Assembly: GCA_964586655.1 (NCBI GenBank)
Contig: CAZPGY010000009.1
Location: 28,120 to 92,119 of the forward strand
Direction of reading: 5' to 3'
Source: JAJYSO01 sp964586655
GTDB taxonomy: Bacteria; Bacteroidota; Bacteroidia; Flavobacteriales; Flavobacteriaceae
DNA length: 64,000 bases
The notes beneath the pieces were generated by a model. That model was not told the origin of the DNA. It ran no database searches and was given only the letters and a program-made list of their open reading frames with translations. This document shows, in pieces, positions 9,020-18,082 of the stretch (positions are counted from its first letter, which is position 1; the number at the start of each line of letters is the position of its first letter). The position numbers were made by a program, and so were the translations under genes.

Positions 9020-11601
9020 AACGCCTTTTAATCTTTTTCCTTGCTGTATTCAGTTTGACAAGTGTCAATGCTCAAATGGGAATGGGCAGCATCCATCCGG
9101 TAGATTGGACCGGAAAAGTTGAGAAAGTGGCCGATGACAGTTACAACTTAGTTTTTAAAGCGCAAATTAAAGACGGCTGGCACATTTTTTCACAGTTTAC
9201 CGCTCCGGGCGGCTCCTTGCCCATGGAGATTACTTTCCTCAAAGACGGAGAAGGCTATAAAACCAATGGAAAGGCCAAAGAAAGTGAGACCAGAACACAG
9301 TTTAATGAAGTGTTTGGCGTGGAAGAAACGATTTTTGAAAATCAGGCGGTACTTACCCAAAATATCAATCTGGAAAATTCGGATTTGCGTTATGTCAAAG
9401 CCCGAATGAATTATCAGGTTTGTCAAGAATCTTGCATCAATGAGGAGTATTATTTTGTCTTTGACCTCGAAGCACAAAAGGTGTATGTGTTGACCAATTA
9501 TGATAAGTTTAAAGCCTATGGGCAAGCCACACAGCGCGAGGCTACCGATCAAAGTGGAGGTAGCAGTGCCCCACAAGTCGGTATGGAATCGGCAGTTCCT
9601 TTTGGCAATACCGGAACAACGACACAAAGCAAAATGAAAAGTCCGGTTTCTTGGGAAGGCGCCCTTGAAAGTACGGCTGATAATGCTTACAATCTAATTT
9701 TTAAAGCGCAAATTAAAGACGGTTGGCACATCTTTTCACAGTTTACCGCTCCGGGCGGCTCCTTGCCCATGGAAATTACTTTTCTCCAAGAAGGAGAAGG
9801 CTATGAAACCAATGGGAAAGCTAAAGAAAGTGAGACCAGAACACAGTTTAATGAAGTGTTTGGGGTAGAAGAAACGATTTTTGAAGATCAGGCTGTTGTC
9901 ACCCAAAATATTACAGTCAATGATCCGAATTTGCGTTACATCAAAGCGCAAATGAATTATCAGGTTTGCCAGGAATCCTGTATCAATCAAGAATATTATT
10001 TCGTTTTCGATCTAAAAGAAGGCAAGGTAAATGTCTTGAATAACTATGACAATTTTATGTCTTTTGGGAAGGATTCGAAAACCACCCCTCAAAAAGCTGA
10101 AGCTGAAGTTTCTCCCGATAAAGCCGAGGCCGGAGCGGTCTCTACAAACACCGATTCAAAGGATAAACGCGGGCTTTGGACCATCTTTTTACTGGCTTTT
10201 TTATGGGGATTTACCGCCTTGCTGACCCCCTGTGTATTCCCCATGATTCCCATGACCGTCAGCTTTTTTATCAAACAGAGTAAAACCAAGGCCAGAGGAA
10301 AGCGAAATGCCTTGCTATACAGCCTTTTTATTATAGTGATTTATGTGCTGCTGGGAAGCTTGGTAACTGCTATTTTTGGTGCCGATTCGCTGAATAAACT
10401 ATCGACAAACGTATATTTTAATGTTATTTTCTTCCTCTTGTTGGTGGTTTTTGCCGCCTCTTTCTTAGGAGCTTTTGAAATTGTACTGCCCAATTCCTGG
10501 GCCAGTAAAGCAGATCAACAAGCCAATAGGGGCGGAATTATCGGAATTTTCTTTATGGCTTTGGCCTTGGCCATTGTCTCTTTTAGCTGTACCGGCCCCA
10601 TTATCGGTTTTGTCTTGGTACAAGCAGCAGCCTCGGGAGGAATCGCGCCCATTGTAGGAATGTTAGGCTTCTCAATTGCCTTGGCCATTCCCTTTGGATT
10701 ATTTGCATTGTTCCCCGGATGGCTCAATTCGATGCCGAAATCGGGAGGATGGCTCAATACCGTTAAAGTGTTTTTGGGCTTCTTGGAATTGGCATTTGCC
10801 TTTAAATTCCTTTCCAATGCCGATTTGGTTTTGCAAGCTCACCTTTTGCCGAGAGAGATCTTTCTCGCCATTTGGATTGCTGTTTTTGGAGCCTTGGCGT
10901 TTTACCTCTTTGGAAAAATACAATTGCCCAATGACAGCAAACCCGACCATATATCGGTCGGTCGTTTAGGGTTAGGCCTATTGGTACTCTCTTTTGTTAT
11001 TTATCTGATTCCCGGACTTTGGGGGGCACCGCTCAAACTGATTAGTGGTTTTCCGCCTCCCATGACGTATAGCGAATCTCCGGATGGCGTGGGCTACACC
11101 CGAACAGCCTCGGTCGCTACGGCCAATTATGCCGATGTCTTTGCTGCCGGAGCTACACCGGGCCCCCACGATATCCCTCAGTTTAAAGATTATGAAAAAG
11201 GCTTGGCTTATGCCCAAAAAGTAGGTAAACCCGTGATGCTTGATTTTACCGGAATGGCCTGTGTCAACTGCCGTAAAATGGAAGAACGTGTTTGGAGCAA
11301 TCCCGAAATCCTATCGATTCTTAAGGAAGAGGTTGTCTTGGTTTCCCTCTATGTCGATGTTAGACAGGAATTGCCGGAAGCAGAAAAATTTACCAGTAAA
11401 GTCACCGGAAGACGAGTAACCACCGTTGGAGAAAAATGGAGTAACTTCCAAATTAAACATTACGGCGTTAATGCTCAGCCCTATTACATTATAATTTCTC
11501 CCGAAACCGAAGAGAATATGAATGAACCGGTGGGGTATATGCCTGACGCAGAAAACTATGAAGCTTGGTTGCGGGAAGGGGTTGAAAATTATAACCAATA
11601 G
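9016..11601 (+). CDS. dsbD: DsbD-type thiol:disulfide interchange protein with duplicated N-terminal domain
   Basis: Carries electrons from the cytoplasm to periplasmic proteins. After a signal peptide (about residues 1-20) there are two tandem copies of the DsbD-alpha-like periplasmic domain, near residues 25-170 and 205-352. Each has a CQESC cysteine pair. A hydrophobic core of about eight membrane segments follows, with redox cysteines in LLTPCVFPMIP and SFSCTGPIIG. The C-terminal thioredoxin-like domain has the active site MACVNC. The two N-terminal domains are nearly identical even at base level (9152-9345 against 9698-9891, shift 546 bases), so the duplication is recent or kept uniform. 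At 861 residues it is longer than single-domain DsbD proteins by about that unit. Confidence 0.92.
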   Translation: MKRLLIFFLAVFSLTSVNAQMGMGSIHPVDWTGKVEKVADDSYNLVFKAQIKDGWHIFSQFTAPGGSLPMEITFLKDGEGYKTNGKAKESETRTQFNEVFGVEETIFENQAVLTQNINLENSDLRYVKARMNYQVCQESCINEEYYFVFDLEAQKVYVLTNYDKFKAYGQATQREATDQSGGSSAPQVGMESAVPFGNTGTTTQSKMKSPVSWEGALESTADNAYNLIFKAQIKDGWHIFSQFTAPGGSLPMEITFLQEGEGYETNGKAKESETRTQFNEVFGVEETIFEDQAVVTQNITVNDPNLRYIKAQMNYQVCQESCINQEYYFVFDLKEGKVNVLNNYDNFMSFGKDSKTTPQKAEAEVSPDKAEAGAVSTNTDSKDKRGLWTIFLLAFLWGFTALLTPCVFPMIPMTVSFFIKQSKTKARGKRNALLYSLFIIVIYVLLGSLVTAIFGADSLNKLSTNVYFNVIFFLLLVVFAASFLGAFEIVLPNSWASKADQQANRGGIIGIFFMALALAIVSFSCTGPIIGFVLVQAAASGGIAPIVGMLGFSIALAIPFGLFALFPGWLNSMPKSGGWLNTVKVFLGFLELAFAFKFLSNADLVLQAHLLPREIFLAIWIAVFGALAFYLFGKIQLPNDSKPDHISVGRLGLGLLVLSFVIYLIPGLWGAPLKLISGFPPPMTYSESPDGVGYTRTASVATANYADVFAAGATPGPHDIPQFKDYEKGLAYAQKVGKPVMLDFTGMACVNCRKMEERVWSNPEILSILKEEVVLVSLYVDVRQELPEAEKFTSKVTGRRVTTVGEKWSNFQIKHYGVNAQPYYIIISPETEENMNEPVGYMPDAENYEAWLREGVENYNQ
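9152..9345 (+). repeat. In-gene direct repeat, unit 1 (DsbD periplasmic domain)
   Basis: This tract recurs almost unchanged at 9698-9891, exactly 546 bases (182 codons) later in the same frame. It is the best conserved part of a tandem domain duplication. Confidence 0.9.
9698..9891 (+). repeat. In-gene direct repeat, unit 2 (DsbD periplasmic domain)
   Basis: Second copy of the tract at 9152-9345. Differences are mostly at third codon positions. Confidence 0.9.
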
Positions 11602-11768
11602 AATCTTAAAAAGACGGCGCAATCTTAAGCAGTTTTTTCAATTCTAATCCCTTGTCGGTTGGGTATAAGCCCAAAACTGACTATCGGAGGAGGGATATTC
11701 AGTTTTATAGCGTTAATAAACATACACATTTATAAATAATTGTATTTTTACACAAAATATTAGATTAT

Positions 11769-13412
11769 ATGGACATTAAATTCAACAAAAACGAAGATTC
11801 CAACAAATTGAAAGTTGTAGAACTTAAAGAAAAGTTGGTCAAAATACAAGCAGGTGGAGGGGAGAAACGCATTAAAAAACAACATGACAAAGGGAAATTG
11901 ACTGCACGTGAGCGCATAGATTTTTTGCTGGATAACCCGGAGGATGCTATTGAAATAGGCGCCTTTGCAGGAGATGGAATGTATGAAGATGTAGGCGGAT
12001 GTGTCAGCGGTGGAGTAGTGGTTAAGATTGGAAAAATTTCCGGAAAACAAACTATTGTTGTGGCCAATGATGCCACAGTAAAAGCCGGGGCCTGGTTTCC
12101 AATTACCGCTAAAAAAAACCTGCGAGCACAAGAAATTTCTATTGAAAACCGATTGCCTATTATTTATTTGGTAGACAGTGCCGGTGTCTTTTTGCCCAAA
12201 CAAGATGAGGTTTTTCCCGATAAAGAACATTTTGGACGTATTTTTCGCAATAATGCCGTGATGAGCAGTATGGGAATTACTCAAATTGCAGCAGTCATGG
12301 GCAGTTGCGTAGCCGGAGGGGCTTACTTGCCAATCATGAGCGATGAAGCATTGATCGTGGATCAAACGGCCAGTATCTTTTTGGCCGGGAGTTATTTGGT
12401 GAAAGCGGCTATTGGAGAAAATATCGATAATGAAACGTTGGGCGGTGCCACTACCCACTGTGAAATTAGTGGAGTGACCGATTATAAAGCCCAAGATGAT
12501 AAAGAGGCCTTGATCAAAATCCAAAATATTATGGATAAGATTGGAGATTTTGATAAAGCTGGTTTTAATCGTAAAGAGCCGGTAGCGCCTCAAGCAGATG
12601 CCAAAGAAATTTATGGCATCTTACCCGAAAAGCGCAGTGACCAATACGATATGCGTGAAATCATCAAACGCTTAGTGGATAAATCTGAATTTGAAGAATA
12701 CAAAAAAGGATATGGGCAAACCCTTTTAACCGGCTATGCCCGTATTGACGGATGGGCTGTAGGAATTGTGGCCAATCAACGTAAAATCGTTAAAACGACA
12801 AAGGCCAAGACTAAACCGGCCGAAATGCAAGTTGGTGGCGTTATTTATAGTGATTCTGCTGATAAAGCAACCCGGTTTATTGCCAATTGTAACCAAAAGA
12901 AAATCCCCTTGGTTTTTCTACAAGATGTCACCGGATTTATGGTGGGAAGCAAGAGCGAACATGGCGGAATCATTAAAGACGGTGCCAAAATGGTTAACGC
13001 AGTCAGCAATTCGGTAGTGCCCAAGTTTACCATTGTAGTGGGCAATTCTTATGGAGCCGGTAATTATGCAATGTGTGGAAAAGCCTATGATCCACGGTTG
13101 ATTGCCGCTTGGCCCAGTGCAGAATTGGCCGTAATGAGCGGCAAATCGGCAGCCAAGGTTTTATTGCAAATAGAAACCGCTTCTTTAAAGAAGAAAGGAG
13201 AAGAAATCACGGAAGAAAAGAAAGCGGAACTCTACAACAAAATTAAAGCCGATTATGATCGACAAATCAGCCCTTATTACGCAGCATCCCGCTTGTGGAC
13301 TGATGCGGTTATCGACCCGCTGGAAACAAGAAAATGGATTTCTACCGGTATAGAAGTCGCCAATCATGCTCCCATTGAAAAAGAATTTAACCTGGGCGTG
13401 ATTCAGGTTTGA
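11769..13412 (+). CDS. Acyl-CoA carboxylase, carboxyltransferase (beta) subunit
   Basis: Carboxyltransferase half of a biotin-dependent acyl-CoA carboxylase (propionyl- or methylcrotonyl-CoA type). It moves CO2 from carboxybiotin to the acyl-CoA. The N-terminal half shows KLTARERIDFLLD and the oxyanion region MGSCVAGGAYLPIMSDEA. The C-terminal half shows QDVTGFMVG, GNSYGAGNYAMCGKAYDPR and the AAWPSAELAVMSG motif. The length (547 residues) fits MCC-beta/PccB enzymes. No biotin carboxylase or biotin carrier gene lies next to it, so the partner subunit must be encoded outside this window. The phrase FVLPKQDEVFPD-like (FLPKQDEVFPD) resembles the methylcrotonyl branch, but substrate choice is an inference. 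Confidence 0.9.
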   Translation: MDIKFNKNEDSNKLKVVELKEKLVKIQAGGGEKRIKKQHDKGKLTARERIDFLLDNPEDAIEIGAFAGDGMYEDVGGCVSGGVVVKIGKISGKQTIVVANDATVKAGAWFPITAKKNLRAQEISIENRLPIIYLVDSAGVFLPKQDEVFPDKEHFGRIFRNNAVMSSMGITQIAAVMGSCVAGGAYLPIMSDEALIVDQTASIFLAGSYLVKAAIGENIDNETLGGATTHCEISGVTDYKAQDDKEALIKIQNIMDKIGDFDKAGFNRKEPVAPQADAKEIYGILPEKRSDQYDMREIIKRLVDKSEFEEYKKGYGQTLLTGYARIDGWAVGIVANQRKIVKTTKAKTKPAEMQVGGVIYSDSADKATRFIANCNQKKIPLVFLQDVTGFMVGSKSEHGGIIKDGAKMVNAVSNSVVPKFTIVVGNSYGAGNYAMCGKAYDPRLIAAWPSAELAVMSGKSAAKVLLQIETASLKKKGEEITEEKKAELYNKIKADYDRQISPYYAASRLWTDAVIDPLETRKWISTGIEVANHAPIEKEFNLGVIQV

Positions 13413-13457
13413 TGCCAAATTACAAGAACCCCTACAGGTCACAGACATAAAATTGAT

Positions 13458-13533
13458 AATGCCAAAATAATTTACAGGTTGGTCTAAAGATTTATAGAAT
13501 AACTATTGGGCCGACTTGTAAGTTGTTTTGGTA
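13458..13533 (-). repeat. Interspersed repeat family 1, short copy B
   Basis: A roughly 76-base copy that lacks the central part. It has GCCAAAATAA and GTCTAAAGATTTATAG at one side and GTTGTTTTGGTA at the other. The TACCAAAA end lies directly after the TAA stop of the minus-strand channel gene. Confidence 0.6.
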
Positions 13534-14307
13534 TTATTTTTTAGCCTCTTTTTGATATTCTTCTATGGCCATTTCCTCTTTATCGACATTTTGATGTGCT
13601 TCCTCTTCCATTTCTCGAGCTTTGGTTAATGCGCTGGCCACCAGACCGGCAGGAATGGTCACAATGCCTACTCCGATCATCAAAATAAAAAATGTAAAGA
13701 TGCGACCACCGGTGGTTATTGGGGTGACGTCACCATAGCCAACTGTCGTCAGGGTCACCACTGACCAATATCCACTGGCAAATATGGAAGAGAATTTTTC
13801 GGGCTGAACGGCATTTTCAAAATAATAAATTCCGGCAGAGGCGAGAAAGAGAAAAATAGCCGTTACAATTAAAAATAGAATAACTTCTTCCTTAATCAGT
13901 TGCCAAGCTTGGCGAAAGCGGTTCAAGGCTTTGTTGTACCGAATCAGTTTAAAAGCACGGAAGATTCTGAAGATCCGAAAAGCTCGAAGGGAGGTGAAAT
14001 CCCCGGAAAGACCAATCAAGAACGGAAAGATGGCCAAAAAATCGACAATACCATAAAAGCTGAAAATATAATGAAACGGATGTTTGGCCACATAAATCCT
14101 GATCAGATACTCAATCGTAAATAAAACCACACAAATATTCTCAATCCATTTTAGGATAGATTGGGTTTGAGAAGAAAGATCGGGAAGCGTGCCCAGGGCA
14201 TATCCAAATAAGGAAACGAAAATCAGCACCTGCACGATATGATCAAAAACACGTCCCTTTTTCGTGGTGTTATCATCCACGATTTTACGGAGTTCTGCTC
14301 GCGTCAT
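13534..14307 (-). CDS. Voltage-gated-type potassium channel (six-transmembrane)
   Basis: A 257-residue inner-membrane ion channel of the Kv/Kch superfamily. About six hydrophobic segments are visible. An S4-like arginine-rich helix (FRIFRIFRAFKLIRY region) precedes a pore loop with the potassium selectivity filter TTVGYGDVTP. A last membrane helix and a charged C-terminal tail follow. There is no cytoplasmic RCK domain. The gene is convergent with the carboxylase gene and divergent from the azurin-like gene. Its stop codon abuts a family 1 repeat. A -7-like TATTTTTG box lies upstream at 14336-14343 on its strand. Confidence 0.92.
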   Translation of the reverse strand: MTRAELRKIVDDNTTKKGRVFDHIVQVLIFVSLFGYALGTLPDLSSQTQSILKWIENICVVLFTIEYLIRIYVAKHPFHYIFSFYGIVDFLAIFPFLIGLSGDFTSLRAFRIFRIFRAFKLIRYNKALNRFRQAWQLIKEEVILFLIVTAIFLFLASAGIYYFENAVQPEKFSSIFASGYWSVVTLTTVGYGDVTPITTGGRIFTFFILMIGVGIVTIPAGLVASALTKAREMEEEAHQNVDKEEMAIEEYQKEAKK

Positions 14308-14441
14308 GACAATATTTTATTTGTGATTAAAAAGACAAAAATAAGGAAATTCAGAAATGAAATCATTTTGGTGTAAAGAGAAATTTTTTGACCAAACCAG
14401 AATTCTATCTTCCTCTTTTTATAAAACTGTAATTTGCATTG

Positions 14442-14449
14442 TATATTTG
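14442..14449 (+). promoter_or_regulatory. Possible promoter -7 box (TATATTTG) for the blue copper gene
   Basis: A perfect TAnnTTTG box 22 bases ahead of the start codon. No clear TTG lies at the expected distance upstream, so only the -7 element is supported. Confidence 0.45.
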
Positions 14450-14471
14450 TTTTCAAACTTAAAATACAAGT

Positions 14472-14960
14472 ATGATGCAACTAAAACACATCGCTTTTAT
14501 CGCTTTGATTTGTCTTTTTGGATTTACAGCTTGCAAAAACGATAAAAATAAAGCCTCTGAAACTTTTAAAGCCAATCCGGAACGGGATACCGTTCATGTT
14601 TTGCTTACCGGAAATGATAAAAAACAATACAATATTTCTCAAATTGAAGTCTATGACGGGCAAACCGTAGTGCTGGTTTTTAAACATGTGGGAACCGCTC
14701 CAAAGGGAACCATGGGACACAACTTTACTTTGCTGGAGAAAGGAACCTCCGTTCCTCAGTTTGCCATGCGGGTCAGTAAACTTAAACAACACGATTATCT
14801 CCCTAAAAACGGACAAAATATCATCGCACATACCCGATTGCTCGGCGGCGGACAAAGCGATACGATTACTTTCAAGGCTCCTGAAATCGGCAGCTATGAT
14901 TACCTCTGTACCTTCCCGGGGCACCACACCACCATGAAAGGCAAATTTATAGTTCACTAA
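14472..14960 (+). CDS. Azurin/plastocyanin-type blue copper lipoprotein
   Basis: A small exported electron carrier. The signal peptide ends in a lipobox, FTAC, with Cys21 as the lipidated residue. The cupredoxin domain follows. The four type 1 copper ligands can be placed: His83 in MGHNF, Cys146 in YLCTFPG, His151 and Met155. The spacing (Cys +5 His +4 Met) equals that of azurin, as does the general layout. It probably sits on the periplasmic side of a membrane and passes electrons among respiratory proteins. Two adjacent ATG codons could start it; the first is used here. It is a single-gene unit, divergent from the potassium channel. Confidence 0.93.
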   Translation: MMQLKHIAFIALICLFGFTACKNDKNKASETFKANPERDTVHVLLTGNDKKQYNISQIEVYDGQTVVLVFKHVGTAPKGTMGHNFTLLEKGTSVPQFAMRVSKLKQHDYLPKNGQNIIAHTRLLGGGQSDTITFKAPEIGSYDYLCTFPGHHTTMKGKFIVH

Positions 14961-15128
14961 ATCGTGAAAATAACAACCGATTGTAGCGGTAAATCACAAT
15001 ATTTATGAGATCCGTTAAGCTTTCCCTGTGGCAGAAATAACCTGTTTAACCCGATAAAAAACCGGGGTTTTCAAAGGATAAGTTATAAAACTTCCTTAAG
15101 TTAGTACCCGTAAATTAAACTTCCCCTG

Positions 15129-16460
15129 ATGGGTTTAAAAAAAAATAGCTCAGCCAAATATCAGTCTTATGTAATTCCGATGATTATTATCGGAGCTTTG
15201 TTTTTTGTTTTTGGCTTTGTCACTTGGGTCAACAGTACCCTGATTCCATATTTGCAAATTGCTTGTCAGTTGACTACCTCCCAAGCCGTGTGGGTTACTT
15301 TCGCTTTTTATATTTCCTATGCTTTGATGGCATTTCCGTCATCTTGGGTATTGGGGAAAACCGGATTTAAAAACGGAATGATCTTGGGTTTAGGTGTCAT
15401 GGCCATAGGCGCTTTGGTGTTTGTTCCGGCCGCCAGTACTCGAGAATACGGACTTTTCTTAACAGGATTGTTTATTATAGGAACCGGATTGGCCTTGTTG
15501 CAAACTGCTGCCAATCCATATATCACCATTCTCGGCCCTATAGAAAGCGCAGCCAAGCGTGTGAGTATCATGGGAATATGCAATAAGGGAGCCGGAGCCC
15601 TGGCGCCTTTGGTGATGGGAGCTATTTTTTTGAAGAATATAGACGGATTTAATGATAAATTAACGGGACTTGACCCTGCACAACAGGCAGTGTTACTCGA
15701 TGACTTGGCGTCGCGAGTAATTGTGCCCTATATTGTTATGGCGGCAGTGCTGATTTTGTTGGCCATTGCAGCAAAATATTCGGCCTTGCCCGATATCAAT
15801 TCGGAAGAAGAAACCAATCCCGAAGAAAAAGCGACGAGTAGGGATCGTGCTCATTGGTGGAATTACCCTTATTTGCTTTTGGGTTTTTTAGCCTTGTTTC
15901 TTTATGTTGGAGCCGAAGTAGTAGCCGGAGATATTATTCAGATTTATGGGAAATCCATAGGAATTGAACTAAGTGTAGCCAAGCATTTTACTACTTTTAC
16001 CATGATTGGAATGCTGGTGGGATATCTGTTGAGCATCGTATTGATTCCAAAATATATCAAGCAGGAAAATGCGCTTAAAACCAGTGCCATTTTAGGAGTC
16101 GTTTTTACGGTTTGTGCCATTTTTACTTCCGGCTACACCTCGATCACTTTTATTGCCCTACTCGGACTGGCCAATGCAGCGATATGGCCTGCCATTTGGC
16201 CTTTAGCTATTGACGGACTGGGAAGGCACATCAATACCGGATCAGCACTCTTGGTGATAGGTATTGCCGGTGGTGCCATCCTTCCTAAAATATGGGCGTC
16301 GCTGGGGGAATCTATTGGTTTTCAAAACGCCTTTTGGGTTTTGGTGCCCTGCTATTTGTTTATACTGTTCTTTGCAGTCAAAGGGCATCAAATAGGAAAA
16401 AATAACAGCGCTGCAATTGAAAATTTATCTTCGGAAAACAGTACCGAAAGATCAACCTGA
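15129..16460 (+). CDS. MFS sugar transporter, FucP/GluP-like
   Basis: A 443-residue major facilitator protein with about 12 hydrophobic segments, of the fucose/glucose/galactose:proton symporter group (FHS family). Typical marks are the N-terminal FFVFGFVTWVNSTLIPYLQ, the segment GTGLALLQTAANPYITILGP, and IDGLGRHINTGSALLVIGIAGGAILP near the end. It imports a hexose or amino sugar across the inner membrane. It lies about 250 bases before the GH109-like gene in the same direction, with a family 1 repeat in between. Supplying sugar to that operon is plausible, but co-transcription is not shown. Confidence 0.9.
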   Translation: MGLKKNSSAKYQSYVIPMIIIGALFFVFGFVTWVNSTLIPYLQIACQLTTSQAVWVTFAFYISYALMAFPSSWVLGKTGFKNGMILGLGVMAIGALVFVPAASTREYGLFLTGLFIIGTGLALLQTAANPYITILGPIESAAKRVSIMGICNKGAGALAPLVMGAIFLKNIDGFNDKLTGLDPAQQAVLLDDLASRVIVPYIVMAAVLILLAIAAKYSALPDINSEEETNPEEKATSRDRAHWWNYPYLLLGFLALFLYVGAEVVAGDIIQIYGKSIGIELSVAKHFTTFTMIGMLVGYLLSIVLIPKYIKQENALKTSAILGVVFTVCAIFTSGYTSITFIALLGLANAAIWPAIWPLAIDGLGRHINTGSALLVIGIAGGAILPKIWASLGESIGFQNAFWVLVPCYLFILFFAVKGHQIGKNNSAAIENLSSENSTERST

Positions 16461-16512
16461 TGAGGGATGAAAAATGAGTGCGCTGATGTTGTTTGTTGTA
16501 TTGAAAGTTTAG

Positions 16513-16679
16513 TATCAAATTGATATAAGCTTTAAAGGTCAAGGTAAAAAATATGCTTTGCTGGCAGGTGCAGGTTCGAGCATAGGTGATAACTGTGAGG
16601 TTTCGATAATTATTGGGTTATCGTAGAGATTTGAAATATAGCCCTAAATATTGGATTAATTTGCAGGTTGTTTTGGTAT
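16513..16679 (-). repeat. Interspersed repeat family 1, copy C
   Basis: Reads on the minus strand relative to copy A. It has TATCAAATTGATAT at one end, then TTTAAAGGTCAAGGT, then GAGATTTGAAATATAG, and GTTGTTTTGGTA at the other end. It fills the gap between the sugar transporter and the GH109-like gene. Confidence 0.7.
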
Positions 16680-16711
16680 GAAGACATTTTAAATATGAAA
16701 ATAAAATAAAT

Positions 16712-18082
16712 ATGCATAGAAGAGATTTTATAAAAACCAATAGCTTGTTTGGGTTGGGCGCTTTAATACTTCCGGGCTCAGTTTTTAGTGGTACTTTGTT
16801 TAATTCAAAAGTAAGAATCGGAATGATTGGTACCGGTTTGCGTGGTCAGAGTCATTTGTCGGGTCTGCTCAAACGCAATGACGTGGAGGTGACAGCCATT
16901 GCTGAACCACAACAACGTATGGTAAAGATGGCTTTGCGCTTGTTTGAAGAGCATCAAAAACCCAAACCCCAACTTTTTGATCAAGGCGATTATGATTACC
17001 GCAATTTATTAAAGCAAGAAAATGTAGATGCTGTTATTATTTCTTCACCGTGGAATTGGCATCATCCGCAGGCTATAGAAGCCATGCAAGCCGGGAAAAT
17101 TACCGGATTGGAAGTTTGTGGAGCCACAACGGTTCAGGAGTGCTGGGACTATGTCAATACTTATGAAGAAACCAAAGTTCCTATTTTTATGATGGAAAAT
17201 TGTTGTTATCGCCGTGATATTATGGCGGTATTCAACATGGTTCGCAAAGGGAAATTTGGAGAAATTGTTCATACTGAAGGTGGATATCGACACGATTTAC
17301 GTCAGGTTTTGTTTAATGATGGAAAACATGCCATTGGCCACGGGGTCAAGTTTGGTGAAGAAGCTTTTTCTGAAGCACAATGGCGAACCCAGCACCACGT
17401 AGATAGAAATGGCGATTTGTATCCCACACATGGATTGGGACCAGCGGCTACTATGCTTGATGTTAATCGCGGAAACCGCATTACACACCTCAATTCCATG
17501 GCCAGTCAGGCGGCTGGGCTTCACGATTACGTGGTTGATTTTGCCGGAGAAGGACATCCAAATGCGCAAGTGGAATTTAAAAAAGGAGATATTGTGCAAA
17601 CCATGTTGAAATGTGAAAATGGAGAAAGTATTTTACTCACCCATGATGTTTCCTTGCAAAGACCTTATAATTTGGGGTATAAGGTTCAAGGAACAGATGG
17701 AATTTGGCAAGATTTTGGCGCCGGTGGATTTGATCAAGGGATGTTATATTTTGAGGAGGAAATGAATCATTCTCATCAATGGGCCAATAGTGCAGAATAC
17801 CTTGAAAAATATGACCATCCCTATTGGAAGAAATATGCTGAACGAGCTATAGGAGCCGGTCATGGTGGGATGGACTTTTTTATGCGTAATGATTTTGTCA
17901 ATTGCATCAAAAATAATGAGGAATTCCCCTTCGATGTTTATGATTTGGCCACTTGGTATGCGGTTACGCCTTTGAGTGAAAAATCGATAAAACAAAACGG
18001 AGCCCCACAGGAAATGCCCGATTTTACAAATGGAAAATACAAAACCAGAAAACCCGTTTTTGGATTTGAATATTATGGATAA
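16712..18082 (+). CDS. GH109-like NAD-dependent glycosidase (Gfo/Idh/MocA family)
   Basis: Exported Gfo/Idh/MocA protein of the type classed as glycoside hydrolase family 109, whose characterised members are alpha-N-acetylgalactosaminidases using bound NAD. The N-terminus has a twin-arginine leader (MHRRDFIK plus a hydrophobic stretch), so it is probably exported folded with its cofactor. The nucleotide-binding motif GMIGTGLRGQSH follows. The family signature YPTHGLGP places Tyr237 and His240 at the spacing of the catalytic Tyr/His pair of the characterised GH109 enzyme. The C-terminal GAGHGGMDFF is also typical. The stop overlaps the start of the nucleotidyltransferase gene by 8 bases. GalNAc specificity is an inference from the family. 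Confidence 0.87.
   Translation: MHRRDFIKTNSLFGLGALILPGSVFSGTLFNSKVRIGMIGTGLRGQSHLSGLLKRNDVEVTAIAEPQQRMVKMALRLFEEHQKPKPQLFDQGDYDYRNLLKQENVDAVIISSPWNWHHPQAIEAMQAGKITGLEVCGATTVQECWDYVNTYEETKVPIFMMENCCYRRDIMAVFNMVRKGKFGEIVHTEGGYRHDLRQVLFNDGKHAIGHGVKFGEEAFSEAQWRTQHHVDRNGDLYPTHGLGPAATMLDVNRGNRITHLNSMASQAAGLHDYVVDFAGEGHPNAQVEFKKGDIVQTMLKCENGESILLTHDVSLQRPYNLGYKVQGTDGIWQDFGAGGFDQGMLYFEEEMNHSHQWANSAEYLEKYDHPYWKKYAERAIGAGHGGMDFFMRNDFVNCIKNNEEFPFDVYDLATWYAVTPLSEKSIKQNGAPQEMPDFTNGKYKTRKPVFGFEYYG

Noticed and set aside
11760..12593. Long minus-strand open frame opposite the acyl-CoA carboxylase gene
   Set aside because: The plus-strand gene has all family motifs in this stretch. The opposite frame is a low-complexity shadow with no recognisable domain.
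15040..15080. Possible terminator after the blue copper gene (AACCC/GGGTT around A-rich loop)
   Set aside because: The stem is short, has a bulge and is followed by only four T, so it is not strong enough to list.
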